64,000 nt of DNA from Roseateles_B sp051857535 (GCF_051857535.1 NZ_JBPZGY010000010.1:1-64000); one strand, 5' to 3'; positions 36,453 through 45,565 are shown, numbered from the stretch's first letter. Numbers and translations are program-made. Notes: generated from the sequence alone by a model not told the origin.

Positions 36453-37613
36453 TCAGGCCTTGGCCATCAGACCGATGAACCGGTCGAACAGGTATGCGAT
36501 GTCATGCGGGCCCGGGCTGGCCTCCGGGTGCCCCTGGAAGCAGAAGGCCGGCTTGTCGGTGCGGGCCAGGCCTTGCAGCGTGCCGTCGAACAGGCTGATG
36601 TGCGTCGGGCGCAGATTGGCCGGTAGCGTGGCGGCGTCCACCGCGAAGCCGTGGTTCTGGCTGGTGATGGAGACGCGCTGGTTGTCCAGGTCCTTCACGG
36701 GATGGTTGCCGCCGTGGTGGCCGAACTTCATCTTGAACGTCTTGGCGCCGCTGGCCAGGGCCATGATCTGGTGTCCCAGACAGATGCCGAAGGTCGGGAT
36801 GCCCGCCTCGATCAGTTGGCGAGCCGCCTCGATGGCGTAGTCGCAGGGTTCAGGATCCCCGGGGCCGTTGGACAGGAAAACGCCGTCCGGTTCGAGGTCA
36901 AAGACCGCGCTGGCAGGCGTCTGGGCCGGCACGACGGTAATCTTGCAGCCGCGCGAGGCCAGCATGCGCAGGATGTTGCGCTTCACGCCGAAGTCATAGG
37001 CCACCACATGGAACTTGGGCGCGGCCTGCTCACCGTAGCCCTTGCCGAGCGTCCATTCAGTCTGCGTCCAGGCCTCTCGCTCGGTGCGGGACACCACCTT
37101 GGCCAGGTCCTGGCCAGCCATGCTGGGCGCAGCCTTGGCGCGGGCGATGGCGTCGGCGATGTGGGCGTCAGTGAGGGCTTCGCCAGGCTGGAGCGCCAGG
37201 ATGCAACCGTTCTGGGCGCCATGGGTACGAAGCACGCGGGTGAGACGACGGGTATCAAGGCCGGCGATCGCCACCGTGCCCTCGTCCTTCAGGTACTGCT
37301 GCAGACTGCGCGTCTTGCGGAAGTTGGAATCAAGGACGGGAACTTCCTTGATGATCAGGCCTGCGGCAAAGATCTTCTGGGCCTCGACGTCCTCATCGTT
37401 GACGCCGTAGTTGCCGATGTGCGGATACGTCAGGGTGACGATCTGGCGGCAATAGCTGGGGTCGGTGAGGATTTCCTGGTAACCGGTGAGCGAGGTATTG
37501 AACACCACTTCGCCAACGGCCTGACCGGCTGCGCCGATCGAGGAGCCCTTGAAGACCGTGCCGTCTGCCAGGGCGAGAATCGCTGAGGGGGAGGAAAGCA
37601 GATCGGGCAGCAC
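36453..37613 (-). CDS. carA: Carbamoyl phosphate synthase small subunit
   Basis: This 386-residue glutamine amidotransferase supplies ammonia to CarB. The N-terminal domain begins AILALADGTVFKG. The class I amidotransferase domain has the nucleophile Cys in TFGICLGHQIMAL and the His/Glu pair in QGHPEASPGPHD. The start is a GTG at 37613 with GGAG six bases upstream. Upstream codons in the same frame belong to the leader. The leader carries a promoter and a terminator-like hairpin. Confidence 0.97.
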   Translation of the reverse strand: MLPDLLSSPSAILALADGTVFKGSSIGAAGQAVGEVVFNTSLTGYQEILTDPSYCRQIVTLTYPHIGNYGVNDEDVEAQKIFAAGLIIKEVPVLDSNFRKTRSLQQYLKDEGTVAIAGLDTRRLTRVLRTHGAQNGCILALQPGEALTDAHIADAIARAKAAPSMAGQDLAKVVSRTEREAWTQTEWTLGKGYGEQAAPKFHVVAYDFGVKRNILRMLASRGCKITVVPAQTPASAVFDLEPDGVFLSNGPGDPEPCDYAIEAARQLIEAGIPTFGICLGHQIMALASGAKTFKMKFGHHGGNHPVKDLDNQRVSITSQNHGFAVDAATLPANLRPTHISLFDGTLQGLARTDKPAFCFQGHPEASPGPHDIAYLFDRFIGLMAKA

Positions 37614-37651
37614 GGGGTTCTCCGTTATTGTGCACGCCCAGCTCTGCTCTG

Positions 37652-37712
37652 AAAAAGCCGCCACACACCAAAGGTCTGAGGCGGCTTGTGCGGCCCACGG
37701 ATGCTGCTGAAG
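37652..37712 (-). promoter_or_regulatory. carA leader with terminator-like hairpin
   Basis: On the minus strand, ahead of carA, GATGTTGC and GCAGCATC form an 8-bp hairpin with loop TTCA (37693-37712). Next, AGCCGCC and GGCGGCT form a 7-bp stem followed by TTTTT and CAG. The second structure has the form of an intrinsic terminator inside the untranslated leader, as in transcription attenuation. It could instead end readthrough from the gene at 37906, although that stop is more than 200 bp away. Confidence 0.55.
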
Positions 37713-37793
37713 CAACATCAGAAAAGGCCTGAATCCGATGGGGAAACAGTTCGAGTTTCGCTGGGTGCGGGATGGTTGCGGGTAAACCTGCTA

Positions 37794-37824
37794 AGTATAA
37801 CCGAGCAGGGTAATTACCAAGCAA
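37794..37824 (-). promoter_or_regulatory. Putative carA promoter with palindrome in the spacer
   Basis: On the minus strand TATACT (37799-37794) is a good -10. TTGCTT (37824-37819) lies 19 bp upstream, and TTGGTA 15 bp upstream, so the spacing is not ideal. The spacer contains GGTAATTACC (37809-37818), a perfect 10-bp palindrome and possible operator. Confidence 0.5.
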
Positions 37825-37905
37825 GGCGCGGCACAAAAAGTCCCGTTATCAGCGCAAGGGGCATTCGCATGAAACGAACCCTCATGCCGGCACAGAAGGA
37901 CCAGT

Positions 37906-38310
37906 TCAGCCCAGGGCCGCAACGCCCGCGCGGGCGATCTGCGCATCCTCGCTGGACTTGACACCACTGACGCCCACGGCACCCAAGCAGAAACCGTCCA
38001 CCATCACCGGCACCCCGCCTTCAAGCAATCCGGACAGGCCAGGAGCACTGAGGAAGGACACGCGCCCCTGGTTGATCATGTCTTCGTAGACCTTGGACTC
38101 GCGGCGCCCCAGCGCGGCCGTGTGAGCCTTGGCCGGTGCAATCTGGGCCGAGATGGCCGCCGCGCCGTCCAGGCGTTGCAGCCACAACAGATGACCGCCA
38201 TCGTCCACGATGGCGATGCTGACGGCCCAGCTGTTCTTCACCGCTTCGGCTTCCGCAGCGGCGGCGATGCGCTTGACGTCGTCCAGGGTGAGATAAGGCT
38301 TTTGCTTCAT
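37906..38310 (-). CDS. GlcG/HbpS-like (DUF336) protein
   Basis: This 134-residue protein starts MKQKPYLTLDDVKRIAAAAE and has the family core WAVSIAIVDDGGHLLWLQRLDGA, the segment APAKAHTAALGRRES and the glycine-rich GGVPVMVDGFCLGAVGVSG. Family members bind heme or small ligands and often sit near oxidases; the role here is unknown. No signal peptide is seen. The ATG at 38310 has no Shine-Dalgarno sequence. It is divergent from the Bax-inhibitor-1 gene. Confidence 0.9.
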   Translation of the reverse strand: MKQKPYLTLDDVKRIAAAAEAEAVKNSWAVSIAIVDDGGHLLWLQRLDGAAAISAQIAPAKAHTAALGRRESKVYEDMINQGRVSFLSAPGLSGLLEGGVPVMVDGFCLGAVGVSGVKSSEDAQIARAGVAALG

Positions 38311-38470
38311 GAGGAGGTCCCGTGATCTTGAGAATTGCAGACAAGGCCTCACTTTAGCCCTAGGCCACTGCGGGATTCGGCGTGCGGATCGTAAAACAGT
38401 CGCGCGCCGCGCCCTAGAATCAGCTGGCCTGCCCATCCAGGGCAGCTTGTCAATGAAACCGGAGAAACTC

Positions 38471-39160
38471 ATGTACGACGTTCAAGGTCAACTCGGCAGC
38501 TTTGCCAACGGCCTGGCCGCCGACCGGCAGCGCGTGCTGCGCAATACCTACTGGCTGCTGGCACTGTCCATGGTGCCTACCGTGCTCGGTGCCTGGATCG
38601 GCGTGAGCACCGGCATCCTGTCGACGCTTGGCACCGGGGCCAGCTTTATCCTGTTCATGGTGGGAGCCTTCGGCCTCATGTTCCTGGTCGAAAAGACCAA
38701 AAACAGCGCGGCCGGGGTAGCCTCGCTCCTGGCCTTCACCTTCTTCATGGGCCTGATGCTTTCGCGCCTGCTGAGCTTCGTGCTGGGCTTCAAGAACGGT
38801 CCCTCGCTGATTATGACGGCCTTCGCGGGCACCGGCATCATCTTCCTGGCCATGGCCAGCCTCGCCAGCGTGATCAAGCGTGACCTGTCCGGCATGGGGA
38901 AGTTCCTCTTCATCGGCGCCATCATCATGCTTGTGGCAGGCCTCGTGAATGTGTTCCTGCAGTCCTCGGCCCTGATGCTGACGCTGATGGTGCTGTCCAT
39001 GGCCGTGTTCTCTGCCTTCATGGTGTATGACGTCAAGCGCATCATCGACGGCGGAGAGACCAACTACATCAGCGCCACCCTCGCCATCTATCTGGACATC
39101 TACAACGTGTTCCAGAACCTGCTGGCGATGCTGGGCATCTTCGGCGGCGAACGCGACTGA
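38471..39160 (+). CDS. Bax inhibitor-1/YccA family membrane protein
   Basis: This 229-residue protein has seven hydrophobic segments, from TYWLLALSMVPTVLGAWIG through FILFMVGAFGLMFLVEK to LMVLSMAVFSAFMVYDVKRI. The final motif VYDVKRIIDGGETNYISATLAIYLDIYNVF is the family hallmark. YccA of E. coli is an FtsH-binding membrane protein, and this gene lies in the same region as ftsH but not next to it. The ATG at 38471 has GGAG six bases ahead; an ATG at 38453 is possible. Confidence 0.95.
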   Translation: MYDVQGQLGSFANGLAADRQRVLRNTYWLLALSMVPTVLGAWIGVSTGILSTLGTGASFILFMVGAFGLMFLVEKTKNSAAGVASLLAFTFFMGLMLSRLLSFVLGFKNGPSLIMTAFAGTGIIFLAMASLASVIKRDLSGMGKFLFIGAIIMLVAGLVNVFLQSSALMLTLMVLSMAVFSAFMVYDVKRIIDGGETNYISATLAIYLDIYNVFQNLLAMLGIFGGERD

Positions 39161-39204
39161 CCGTTGACCCGCTGGCACTGAAAAGCCCAGGGTCGCACCA
39201 AAGC

Positions 39205-39230
39205 AAAGGGCTCCGACATCGGAGCCCTTT
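39205..39230. terminator. Bidirectional terminator between BI-1 gene and rlmD
   Basis: AAAGGGCTCCG and CGGAGCCCTTT form an 11-bp stem with a 4-base loop. It serves the convergent genes on either side. Confidence 0.85.
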
Positions 39231-39252
39231 CTCATGGCGCAGACACCGAAGC

Positions 39253-40617
39253 TCAGCGTTCGAACATCGCGATGCTCTCCACGTGGGCCGTATGCGGGAA
39301 CATGTTCACCGCACTCGCCGCCGTGCAGCGGTAGCCGCCGACATTGACCAACAGCCCTGCATCGCGAGCCAGCGTGGCAGGGTTGCAGGACACATAGACA
39401 ATGCGTTGCGGCGGCTGCCAGCCCGGCGCCAGCGACGGGTCCGCACACAGATCCGCCAGCGCCTTGGCCAGGGCAAACGCACCTTCACGAGGCGGATCCA
39501 CCAGCCAGCGGTCAGCATGCCCGTCGGCCACCAGCATGGCGGGCGTCATCTCGAACAGATTGCGTACTACGAAGCTCGTCTTGTGTTCCAGCTTGTTGCG
39601 ACGGGCGTTCTCGCGGGAGCGCTGCACCAGCGCCTCGCTGCCTTCAATGCCCAGGACCTCGCGTGCCTGGGTGGCCAGCGGCAGCGTGAAGTTGCCCAGC
39701 CCGCAGAACCAGTCGATCACACGCTCCTGCGGCTGCACCTCCAGTAGGCGCAGGGCGCGCCCTACCAGGACGGTGTTGATGTGATGATTGACCTGGGTGA
39801 AGTCCGTGGGCTTGAAGGGCATCACGATGCCGAACTCGGGCAGCGTGTAGGCCAGTTCAATCCCGCCTTCGTCCAGGAGGTGGACGGTGTCCGGCCCCTT
39901 GGGTTGCAGCCACCACTGCACATCATGCAGGGCAGCGAAGTCACGCAGGCGCTGCCTGTCGGCCTCGCCCAGCGGCTCGAGGTGTCGCAGTACCAGCGCG
40001 GTGATCTGCATCCCGTCCACATCCCCCATGGCCAGCTCGATCTGGGGCAGCCTGTCGCGCTCGTCCATGCTGGCAATCAGGGCGCGCAGGGGCATCAGCA
40101 GGTCACTGATCTTCTTCGGCAGGATGCGGCACTGCTGCATGTCAGCGATGTAGCGGCTCTTGCGCTCGTGGAAGCCCACCAGCACCTCGCCCTTCTTCGC
40201 GACATAGCGTACCGACAGTCGTGCGCGGTAGCGGTAGCCCCAGGCCGGCCCCTCGATGGGGCGCAGCAAGCGCTCGGCCTTGACCTTGCCCAGGTGCCAG
40301 AGATTGTCCTCGACCACCCGCTGCTTCACCGCCACCTGAGCGGACACATGCAGGTGCTGCATCTTGCATCCACCACAGGCCCCGGCATGCAGCCCGAAAT
40401 GCGGGCAGCCCGGCGACACGCGCTGCGAGCTTTCGCGCCGCAGGGCAACGAGGCTGCCCTGCTCCCAATTGTTCTTCTTGCGGCCGACATGGACCTGGAC
40501 CTCTTCACCGGGCAGAGCGCCCTCGATGAAGACCACCTTGCCTTCGCTGTTGTGGGCGATGCCCTGCGCCTCGATGTCCAGCGACTCGACCTTGAGCCAT
40601 TCCGATTGTTGCGTCAT
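39253..40617 (-). CDS. rlmD: 23S rRNA (uracil-1939-C5)-methyltransferase RlmD
   Basis: This 454-residue Fe-S enzyme methylates U1939. The N-terminal TRAM domain (EWLKVESLDIEAQGIAHNSEGKV split over residues 6-28) is followed by the cluster cysteines CPHFGLHAGACGGCKMQH. SAM motif I reads VIDWFCGLGNFTLPLA, and the catalytic Cys lies in YVSCNPATLARD. The ATG at 40617 begins MTQQSEWLKVESLD. It is followed by a convergent terminator. Confidence 0.97.
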   Translation of the reverse strand: MTQQSEWLKVESLDIEAQGIAHNSEGKVVFIEGALPGEEVQVHVGRKKNNWEQGSLVALRRESSQRVSPGCPHFGLHAGACGGCKMQHLHVSAQVAVKQRVVEDNLWHLGKVKAERLLRPIEGPAWGYRYRARLSVRYVAKKGEVLVGFHERKSRYIADMQQCRILPKKISDLLMPLRALIASMDERDRLPQIELAMGDVDGMQITALVLRHLEPLGEADRQRLRDFAALHDVQWWLQPKGPDTVHLLDEGGIELAYTLPEFGIVMPFKPTDFTQVNHHINTVLVGRALRLLEVQPQERVIDWFCGLGNFTLPLATQAREVLGIEGSEALVQRSRENARRNKLEHKTSFVVRNLFEMTPAMLVADGHADRWLVDPPREGAFALAKALADLCADPSLAPGWQPPQRIVYVSCNPATLARDAGLLVNVGGYRCTAASAVNMFPHTAHVESIAMFER

Positions 40618-40673
40618 GCCCGCGATTATCCCAGGGCTGAGGAAGCTGCCGGGCGCAGCCGTCCCGAAGGACC

Positions 40674-41663
40674 TCAGAAGATGGCATCGCGGTTGATGCC
40701 GTGGCGCATCATGTTGCGCTTGAGCTTGGTGAGGGCCTCGATCTGGATCTGCCTGATGCGCTCACGCGTCAGACCGAGGCGTTGCGCCAGCACGTCCAGC
40801 GTTTCGGGCTCCCGGTCAGCGAGACCGTAACGACCGGACAGCACCTCACGCTCGCGCTCGCTGAGCGAAGCCAGGCCGTGAGCCAGCAAGTCCTCGATCT
40901 CATGGTTGAGCCGCGACCCCATGGGATCAGGCGACTGCTCGTCGGCCACCAGGTCGACCATGGCCTCGCCCCCCTCGTTTCCACGGTCCACAGGCAGATC
41001 CAGGGAACTGGGCAACTCGGCGTAGGCAAGCAGCTCGTTGATCTCACCAACGGGGCGATTGAGCAGGTGGGCGATTTCATCGGCCCGGACCTGCGCCTCG
41101 GCCCCCTTCTGGCTGGCCAGGGCCTCGAGCGCGCGCCTCGCCTTGAGTACCTGATTGAGCTCGCGCACGATGTGGACGGGCAGTCGCACCAAGCGCGCCT
41201 GGTGCATCAAGGCGCGTTCGATGCCCTGGCGGATCCACCAACTGGCATAAGTTGAGAAACGAAAGCCGCGCTCCGGCTCGAACTTGCCGATGGCGTGCAT
41301 CAAGCCCAGATTGCCTTCCTCAATGAGGTCACTCATCGGCAGACCGCGGCCCAGGTAGTTCTTGGCGATGCTCACGACCAGGCGCAGGTTGTGCTCAATC
41401 ATGGCCTGGCGGGCCTCGAAGCTGCCTGCACGCGCCTGCATGGCGGTGTCGAATTCCTGCTGGGGGGTGAGCAGCGGTGTGCGCCGGATGTCCCGCAGAT
41501 AGGCCTGCAGGGCATTGCCCAGCTCTACTTCGCCCTGAGCCAGGAGTTCGGGCGGCCGTCCCCCTTCGAGGTCCTCGGGGGCAGGCGCGTCGTCGGCCAG
41601 CCCAGAGACACCGCCCAGGGGAAGGCGCGGCAGTTCAGGGGCAGATTCCAGAGAGTTCTCCAT
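40674..41663 (-). CDS. rpoS: RNA polymerase sigma factor RpoS
   Basis: This 329-residue sigma-70 family factor drives the stationary-phase and general stress programme. Region 1.2 is LQAYLRDIRRTPLLTPQQE. Region 2 includes HNLRLVVSIAKNYLGRGLPMSDLIEEGNLG split over two helices and FRFSTYASWWIRQ. Regions 3 and 4 include LSEREREVLSGRYGL and LGLTRERIRQIQIEAL. It is 25 bp after nlpD, the conserved arrangement in which rpoS promoters often lie inside nlpD. AAGGGG precedes the ATG. Confidence 0.96.
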   Translation of the reverse strand: MENSLESAPELPRLPLGGVSGLADDAPAPEDLEGGRPPELLAQGEVELGNALQAYLRDIRRTPLLTPQQEFDTAMQARAGSFEARQAMIEHNLRLVVSIAKNYLGRGLPMSDLIEEGNLGLMHAIGKFEPERGFRFSTYASWWIRQGIERALMHQARLVRLPVHIVRELNQVLKARRALEALASQKGAEAQVRADEIAHLLNRPVGEINELLAYAELPSSLDLPVDRGNEGGEAMVDLVADEQSPDPMGSRLNHEIEDLLAHGLASLSEREREVLSGRYGLADREPETLDVLAQRLGLTRERIRQIQIEALTKLKRNMMRHGINRDAIF

Positions 41664-41688
41664 GATCAGCCCCTTGTGCTAGGCGCGT

Positions 41689-42678
41689 TCAGCGCGGTGG
41701 CAGCACCTTGGCGGGATCCAGGGGCTTGCCACTCTTGCGGACTTCGAAATGAAGCTTGACCTGATCGGCATCGCTTGACCCCATCTCGGCAATTTTCTGA
41801 CCGCGGTGGACCAGTTGGTCCTCCTTCACGAGCATGGTCTGATTATGCGCATAGACGCTGAGGTAGTCATTCGCATGCTTGACGATGATGGCATTGCCAT
41901 AGCCGCGCAGCGAGGATCCCACATACATCACGCGACCGCTAGCCGCAGCCAGCACGGCATCACCGGCCTTGCCACTGAGGTCCACCCCCTTGTTGCGGCT
42001 GTCGTCAAAGGATTGGATCACCGGACCCGGCACGGGCCAGGCCCAGGCGAGGTCGTCATCAGCATTCTTGGCAGCCGGCACGCTGGCTGCAGCCGTCGCG
42101 GAGGACGCAGCAGCGGACGCAGCACTCGCAGGTGCCGACGAGGCGGGAGCGGGCGAGGCAGTGCCGCTCCCGGACGAAGCGGCCGACGCCGCAAGGAGCG
42201 GTTTGCTGTCAAGGGGCCGGGTCTCGACCTTGGCCGTGTTCACGGGCTTGGTGCTCACCACCGGATTGGCGCCAGGAGCCACCACCCGCAAGACCTGACC
42301 CACTTCGATCAGGTTGGCATTGGGTAGATTGTTCCACTTGACAAGGTCCCGCCAGTTTTGCCCATTGTCCAGCGCGATGCGGATCAGCGTGTCGCCCTGC
42401 TTGACCGTGTAGAAGCCAGGCTTACCGGCGTTCTCTGCGCCAGGCAGAAGCTTGGTATCCACGGCAGGCGCCGCTCCCGCATTTGAAGGCGCGGGCGCCG
42501 AGGTGGAGGCCTTGTTGGCCGAGCCGACGCTGCGCTCCTCCACCGGCGCACGGTGGGGCGGTACGGCACAAGCTGCCAGCAGGCCCAGCAAGCCCAGGGC
42601 TGCGACGCCGCGCAGGCGGCCATCGATCGACATCAACAGTGTCTGCGCCAAAGGCAGCGGGCGGAGTTGGAAAGGCAT
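41689..42678 (-). CDS. nlpD: LysM/M23 lipoprotein NlpD
   Basis: This 329-residue outer-membrane lipoprotein activates amidase AmiC during septum splitting in E. coli. A signal peptide ends in lipobox LLAAC (Cys37). One LysM domain follows (YTVKQGDTLIRIALDNGQNW to GQVLRV), then an Ala/Ser-rich linker of about 70 residues and a C-terminal M23 domain (GVDLSGKAGDAVLAAASGRVMYVG ... VKLHFEVRKSGKPLDP split across strands). The Zn-binding HxxxD set is incomplete, as in activator-type LytM proteins. A start at residue 16 would give a shorter signal peptide. Confidence 0.95.
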   Translation of the reverse strand: MPFQLRPLPLAQTLLMSIDGRLRGVAALGLLGLLAACAVPPHRAPVEERSVGSANKASTSAPAPSNAGAAPAVDTKLLPGAENAGKPGFYTVKQGDTLIRIALDNGQNWRDLVKWNNLPNANLIEVGQVLRVVAPGANPVVSTKPVNTAKVETRPLDSKPLLAASAASSGSGTASPAPASSAPASAASAAASSATAAASVPAAKNADDDLAWAWPVPGPVIQSFDDSRNKGVDLSGKAGDAVLAAASGRVMYVGSSLRGYGNAIIVKHANDYLSVYAHNQTMLVKEDQLVHRGQKIAEMGSSDADQVKLHFEVRKSGKPLDPAKVLPPR

Positions 42679-42742
42679 GTTCTTGCAATCACCCTGAAAG
42701 CCCGCCAAGGCGGGACGACATCACAGGGCGAGGCCTTCGCCC

Positions 42743-43570
42743 TTACATGACGCCGGATTTTAGGGGCACGAAAAGCACTGCCTCATGTTGGGTGCGAACA
42801 AATCGTTGACCGCTCGCATCCCGCACGTGATCGACCACCACCAGCACCTGCCCCTTGCCACCCGCCGCCTGCATCGGCGCCACCAGACGACCGCCCGGCG
42901 CGAGCTGTGCCAGCCAGGCTGGGGGCAGGTCCTCACCGCCGGCCGCCGCAATGATGGCGTCGTAGGGTGCCGCTGCCGGATCACCCAGGCGGCCATCCCC
43001 ATGGATGAGCTTCAAACCTGGCACCTGCAGGCGCATGAGCGTCTCCACGGCCTTGTCATGAAGGGACTTCAGTCGCTCGATGCTCACCACCTCATGCGCG
43101 AGGCGGGCGAGCACGGCAGCCTGGTAGCCACAACCAGTGCCAATCTCCAGCACTCGACCCAAGCGCCCCTGTTGTCGGGCTCCCTCACCAGCCAGCAGCA
43201 GGGCCAGCATGCGCCCTACGACCGAGGGCTTGGAGATGGTCTGCCCATGTCCGATGGGCAGACTGGTGTCCTCATAGGCCTGGATCGCAAGCGCACTGTC
43301 GACGAACTCGTGCCGCGGCACATCGGCGAGGGCCTGCAGCACCCGATCGTCCGTCAGTCCTTCGCGCTGCAGCCGCTGCACCATGCGTTGACGCACGCCT
43401 GCGGAGTCCAAACCCAGGCCTTGGGGCGCCTGCAGGCGCGCCGCATCTGCGGCGGCCATGTGCAGGTGCGCCTGGGGGCGCAGCACCTCGCGAGCTGGCG
43501 TAGATGGGCGGGCCTGGACCTGATCAAGCCCCAGGGGAAAGCGCCTGGGCTTGGGCGTACCTGCGCTCAC
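42743..43570 (-). CDS. pcm: Protein-L-isoaspartate O-methyltransferase
   Basis: This 275-residue enzyme repairs isoaspartyl damage in aged proteins. SAM motif I reads VLEIGTGCGYQAAVLA. The substrate segment is YEDTSLPIGHGQTISKP. The C-terminus includes APGGRLVAPM. The first 50 residues (Pro/Arg/Ala-rich) extend beyond the E. coli protein (208 residues). The start is a GTG that overlaps the surE stop as GTGA. Confidence 0.96.
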   Translation of the reverse strand: MSAGTPKPRRFPLGLDQVQARPSTPAREVLRPQAHLHMAAADAARLQAPQGLGLDSAGVRQRMVQRLQREGLTDDRVLQALADVPRHEFVDSALAIQAYEDTSLPIGHGQTISKPSVVGRMLALLLAGEGARQQGRLGRVLEIGTGCGYQAAVLARLAHEVVSIERLKSLHDKAVETLMRLQVPGLKLIHGDGRLGDPAAAPYDAIIAAAGGEDLPPAWLAQLAPGGRLVAPMQAAGGKGQVLVVVDHVRDASGQRFVRTQHEAVLFVPLKSGVM

Positions 43571-44319
43571 GGCTGGACTCCAGCCAGCCGCTGGCGCCAG
43601 TAAGGCAGCCGCGCATGATCGGTGAGGTCGATTTGCAGCGGCGTGATGGACACCCGGCCGCTGGCGCAGGCGTGGAAATCAGTGCCCTCGCCCGCTTCCC
43701 GCGCATCCCCGGCCGGGCCTATCCAGTACATGGATTCACCGCGCGGATTCAGCTGATGAATCAGCGGCTCGCTGGCATGCCGGCGCCCCAGCCGGGTGAG
43801 GCTGCGCGGCAGGGCCGCGGCGTCGGGACGATTAGGAATGTTGACGTTCAAAAGAAAGGGCTCGCCCAGACCGCCAGCGATCAGCTCCTCCACCAGCGAG
43901 CGCGCCACGGCGGCGGCGGCCGGCAGGTGAGCCCATCCCGACTCGGCCTGGGAAAAGGCCACGGAGGGAATGCCGAAGAGATAGCCCTCCGTCGCCGCAG
44001 CCACGGTGCCTGAATACAAGGTGTCATCACCCATATTGGCGCCATTGTTGATGCCGGCGAGCACCAGATCAGGCCTATAGCCCAGCACGCCGGTCAAGGC
44101 CAGGTGGACGCAGTCAGAAGGCGTGCCGTTGACGTAGCGAAACCCATTGGCTGCGGCGTAGACCGACAGCGGACGGGAAAGGGTCAAGGCATTGGAAGTG
44201 CCGGAAGCATTCTGCTCCGGCGCGATGACGTCGATCTGCCCCAAGCCCTCACAGGCCTTCACCAGGGCCGCCAGGCCAGGAGCCAGGTAGCCGTCATCGT
44301 TGGAAATGAGAATCCGCAT
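43567..44319 (-). CDS. surE: 5'/3'-nucleotidase SurE
   Basis: This 250-residue metal-dependent nucleotidase acts on nucleoside monophosphates in the cytoplasm and is tied to stationary-phase survival. The metal site is in MRILISNDDGYLAPG (Asp8, Asp9). VIAPEQNASGTSNALT supplies Ser and the phosphate loop, and GINNGANMGDDTLYSGTV is the second conserved loop. It heads the surE-pcm-nlpD-rpoS run. Confidence 0.97.
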   Translation of the reverse strand: MRILISNDDGYLAPGLAALVKACEGLGQIDVIAPEQNASGTSNALTLSRPLSVYAAANGFRYVNGTPSDCVHLALTGVLGYRPDLVLAGINNGANMGDDTLYSGTVAAATEGYLFGIPSVAFSQAESGWAHLPAAAAVARSLVEELIAGGLGEPFLLNVNIPNRPDAAALPRSLTRLGRRHASEPLIHQLNPRGESMYWIGPAGDAREAGEGTDFHACASGRVSITPLQIDLTDHARLPYWRQRLAGVQP

Positions 44320-44500
44320 GGCGCCGATTCTATTGAGCAGCGGCCAGCTTAGGGTCGGGGCTGGCACGGACTTGACTTGCGTCACGCGGGTGACGTCGCA
44401 ACGTGCGACTTGGCTCTAGCATCCGCCGCATCCCCAGGGCCGACGAGGCTTTGCCCCCCCTGCCGCTTTCGACGCCCCGAACCCGCACCAAGGAGACCCC

Positions 44501-45481
44501 ATGCAAGCCTGGATCAGCCCCGACGCCGCCGGCGTCCAGACCCTTCGCTGGGAGACGCAGCCCACGCCCGAACCAGGTCCCGGCGAGGTCCGGGTCAGGA
44601 TTCACGCAGCCAGCCTGAACTTCCCAGACTTGCTGATCGTGCAGGGCAAGTACCAGATGCGCCCGCCCCTGCCTTTCGTCCCGGGTGCCGAGTTCTCCGG
44701 CATCGTGGACGCCGTGGGCGAAGGCGTGGGGCACCTGAAGCCCGGCGAGCGTGTGGCCGGCTTCAGCGGCACCGGCGCCTTCGCCACGCATGCCTACGTC
44801 AACGCCGGGCTGCTGGCACCCTTGCCCGATGCCTTCGAGCTCGACAGCGCAGCCGCATTCATCTGCACCTATGCGACCAGTCAGCACGCATTGATGGATC
44901 GCGCCCAGCTGCAGGCTGGCGAGACGGTGCTGGTTCTCGGGGCCGCAGGGGGCGTCGGCACGGCAGCCATCCAACTGGCCAAGGCGGCAGGCGCGCAGGT
45001 GATCGCCGCCGCGTCCAGCGCCGCGAAGTGCGAGCGCTGCCTGTCCCTTGGCGCCGATCACGTCATTGATCTCTCCAGGCAGGAGCTGCGAACCTCACTG
45101 AAAGAACTGACGAATGGCCGCGGCCCGGACGTCATCTACGACCCCGTGGGCGGGGAGCTCAGCGAGGCCGCGTTTCGCTCCATTGCCTGGCGCGGCCGAC
45201 ATCTGGTGGTGGGCTTTGCGCAAGGCCAGATCCCGACCCTCCCCCTCAATCTCTGCCTGCTCAAGGGCGCGGCTCTGGTCGGCGTCTTCTGGGGCGAGTT
45301 CGCCAAGCGCGAACCACAGCGCAACGCCGCCATGATGGGTGAACTCGTGCGCCTGCATCTGGCCGGACGCATCGTCCCGGTGATAGACCAACGCTTTCTC
45401 ATGCGCGATCTTCCCGCCGCCTTCGAGCGCATGCGGTCACGTCAGGTAACGGGCAAGATCCTGCTGCTCAACGAGCACTGA
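44501..45481 (+). CDS. NADPH:quinone oxidoreductase family (zinc-free MDR) protein
   Basis: This 326-residue enzyme of the medium-chain dehydrogenase/reductase superfamily starts MQAWISPDAAGVQTLRWE. The GroES-like domain holds NFPDLLIVQGKYQ and FVPGAEFSGIV. The nucleotide-binding site is VLVLGAAGGVGTAAIQLAK. Zinc ligands are absent, as in QOR proteins. The likely role is reduction of quinones or enoyl compounds; the substrate cannot be told. It is divergent from surE by 181 bp. Confidence 0.93.
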   Translation: MQAWISPDAAGVQTLRWETQPTPEPGPGEVRVRIHAASLNFPDLLIVQGKYQMRPPLPFVPGAEFSGIVDAVGEGVGHLKPGERVAGFSGTGAFATHAYVNAGLLAPLPDAFELDSAAAFICTYATSQHALMDRAQLQAGETVLVLGAAGGVGTAAIQLAKAAGAQVIAAASSAAKCERCLSLGADHVIDLSRQELRTSLKELTNGRGPDVIYDPVGGELSEAAFRSIAWRGRHLVVGFAQGQIPTLPLNLCLLKGAALVGVFWGEFAKREPQRNAAMMGELVRLHLAGRIVPVIDQRFLMRDLPAAFERMRSRQVTGKILLLNEH

Positions 45482-45553
45482 AGCACGCTTAGGGCGCGCG
45501 CGACGCCTGAAGGACGGGAGCGGAATAGGCGCGGCCGCGATCTCACAGCACGT

Positions 45554-45565
45554 CTTTCGCGAAAG
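45554..45565. promoter_or_regulatory. 12-bp perfect palindrome upstream of the response regulator gene
   Basis: CTTTCGCGAAAG lies about 90 bp before the start of the LuxR-type regulator. It could be an operator. A -10-like TAGGAT lies near 45625, upstream of the gene. Function is not shown. Confidence 0.35.

Noticed and set aside
37614..37718. Upstream extension of carA by 35 codons
   Set aside because: It crosses the terminator-like hairpin, lacks family similarity, and the GTG at 37613 has a good ribosome binding site.
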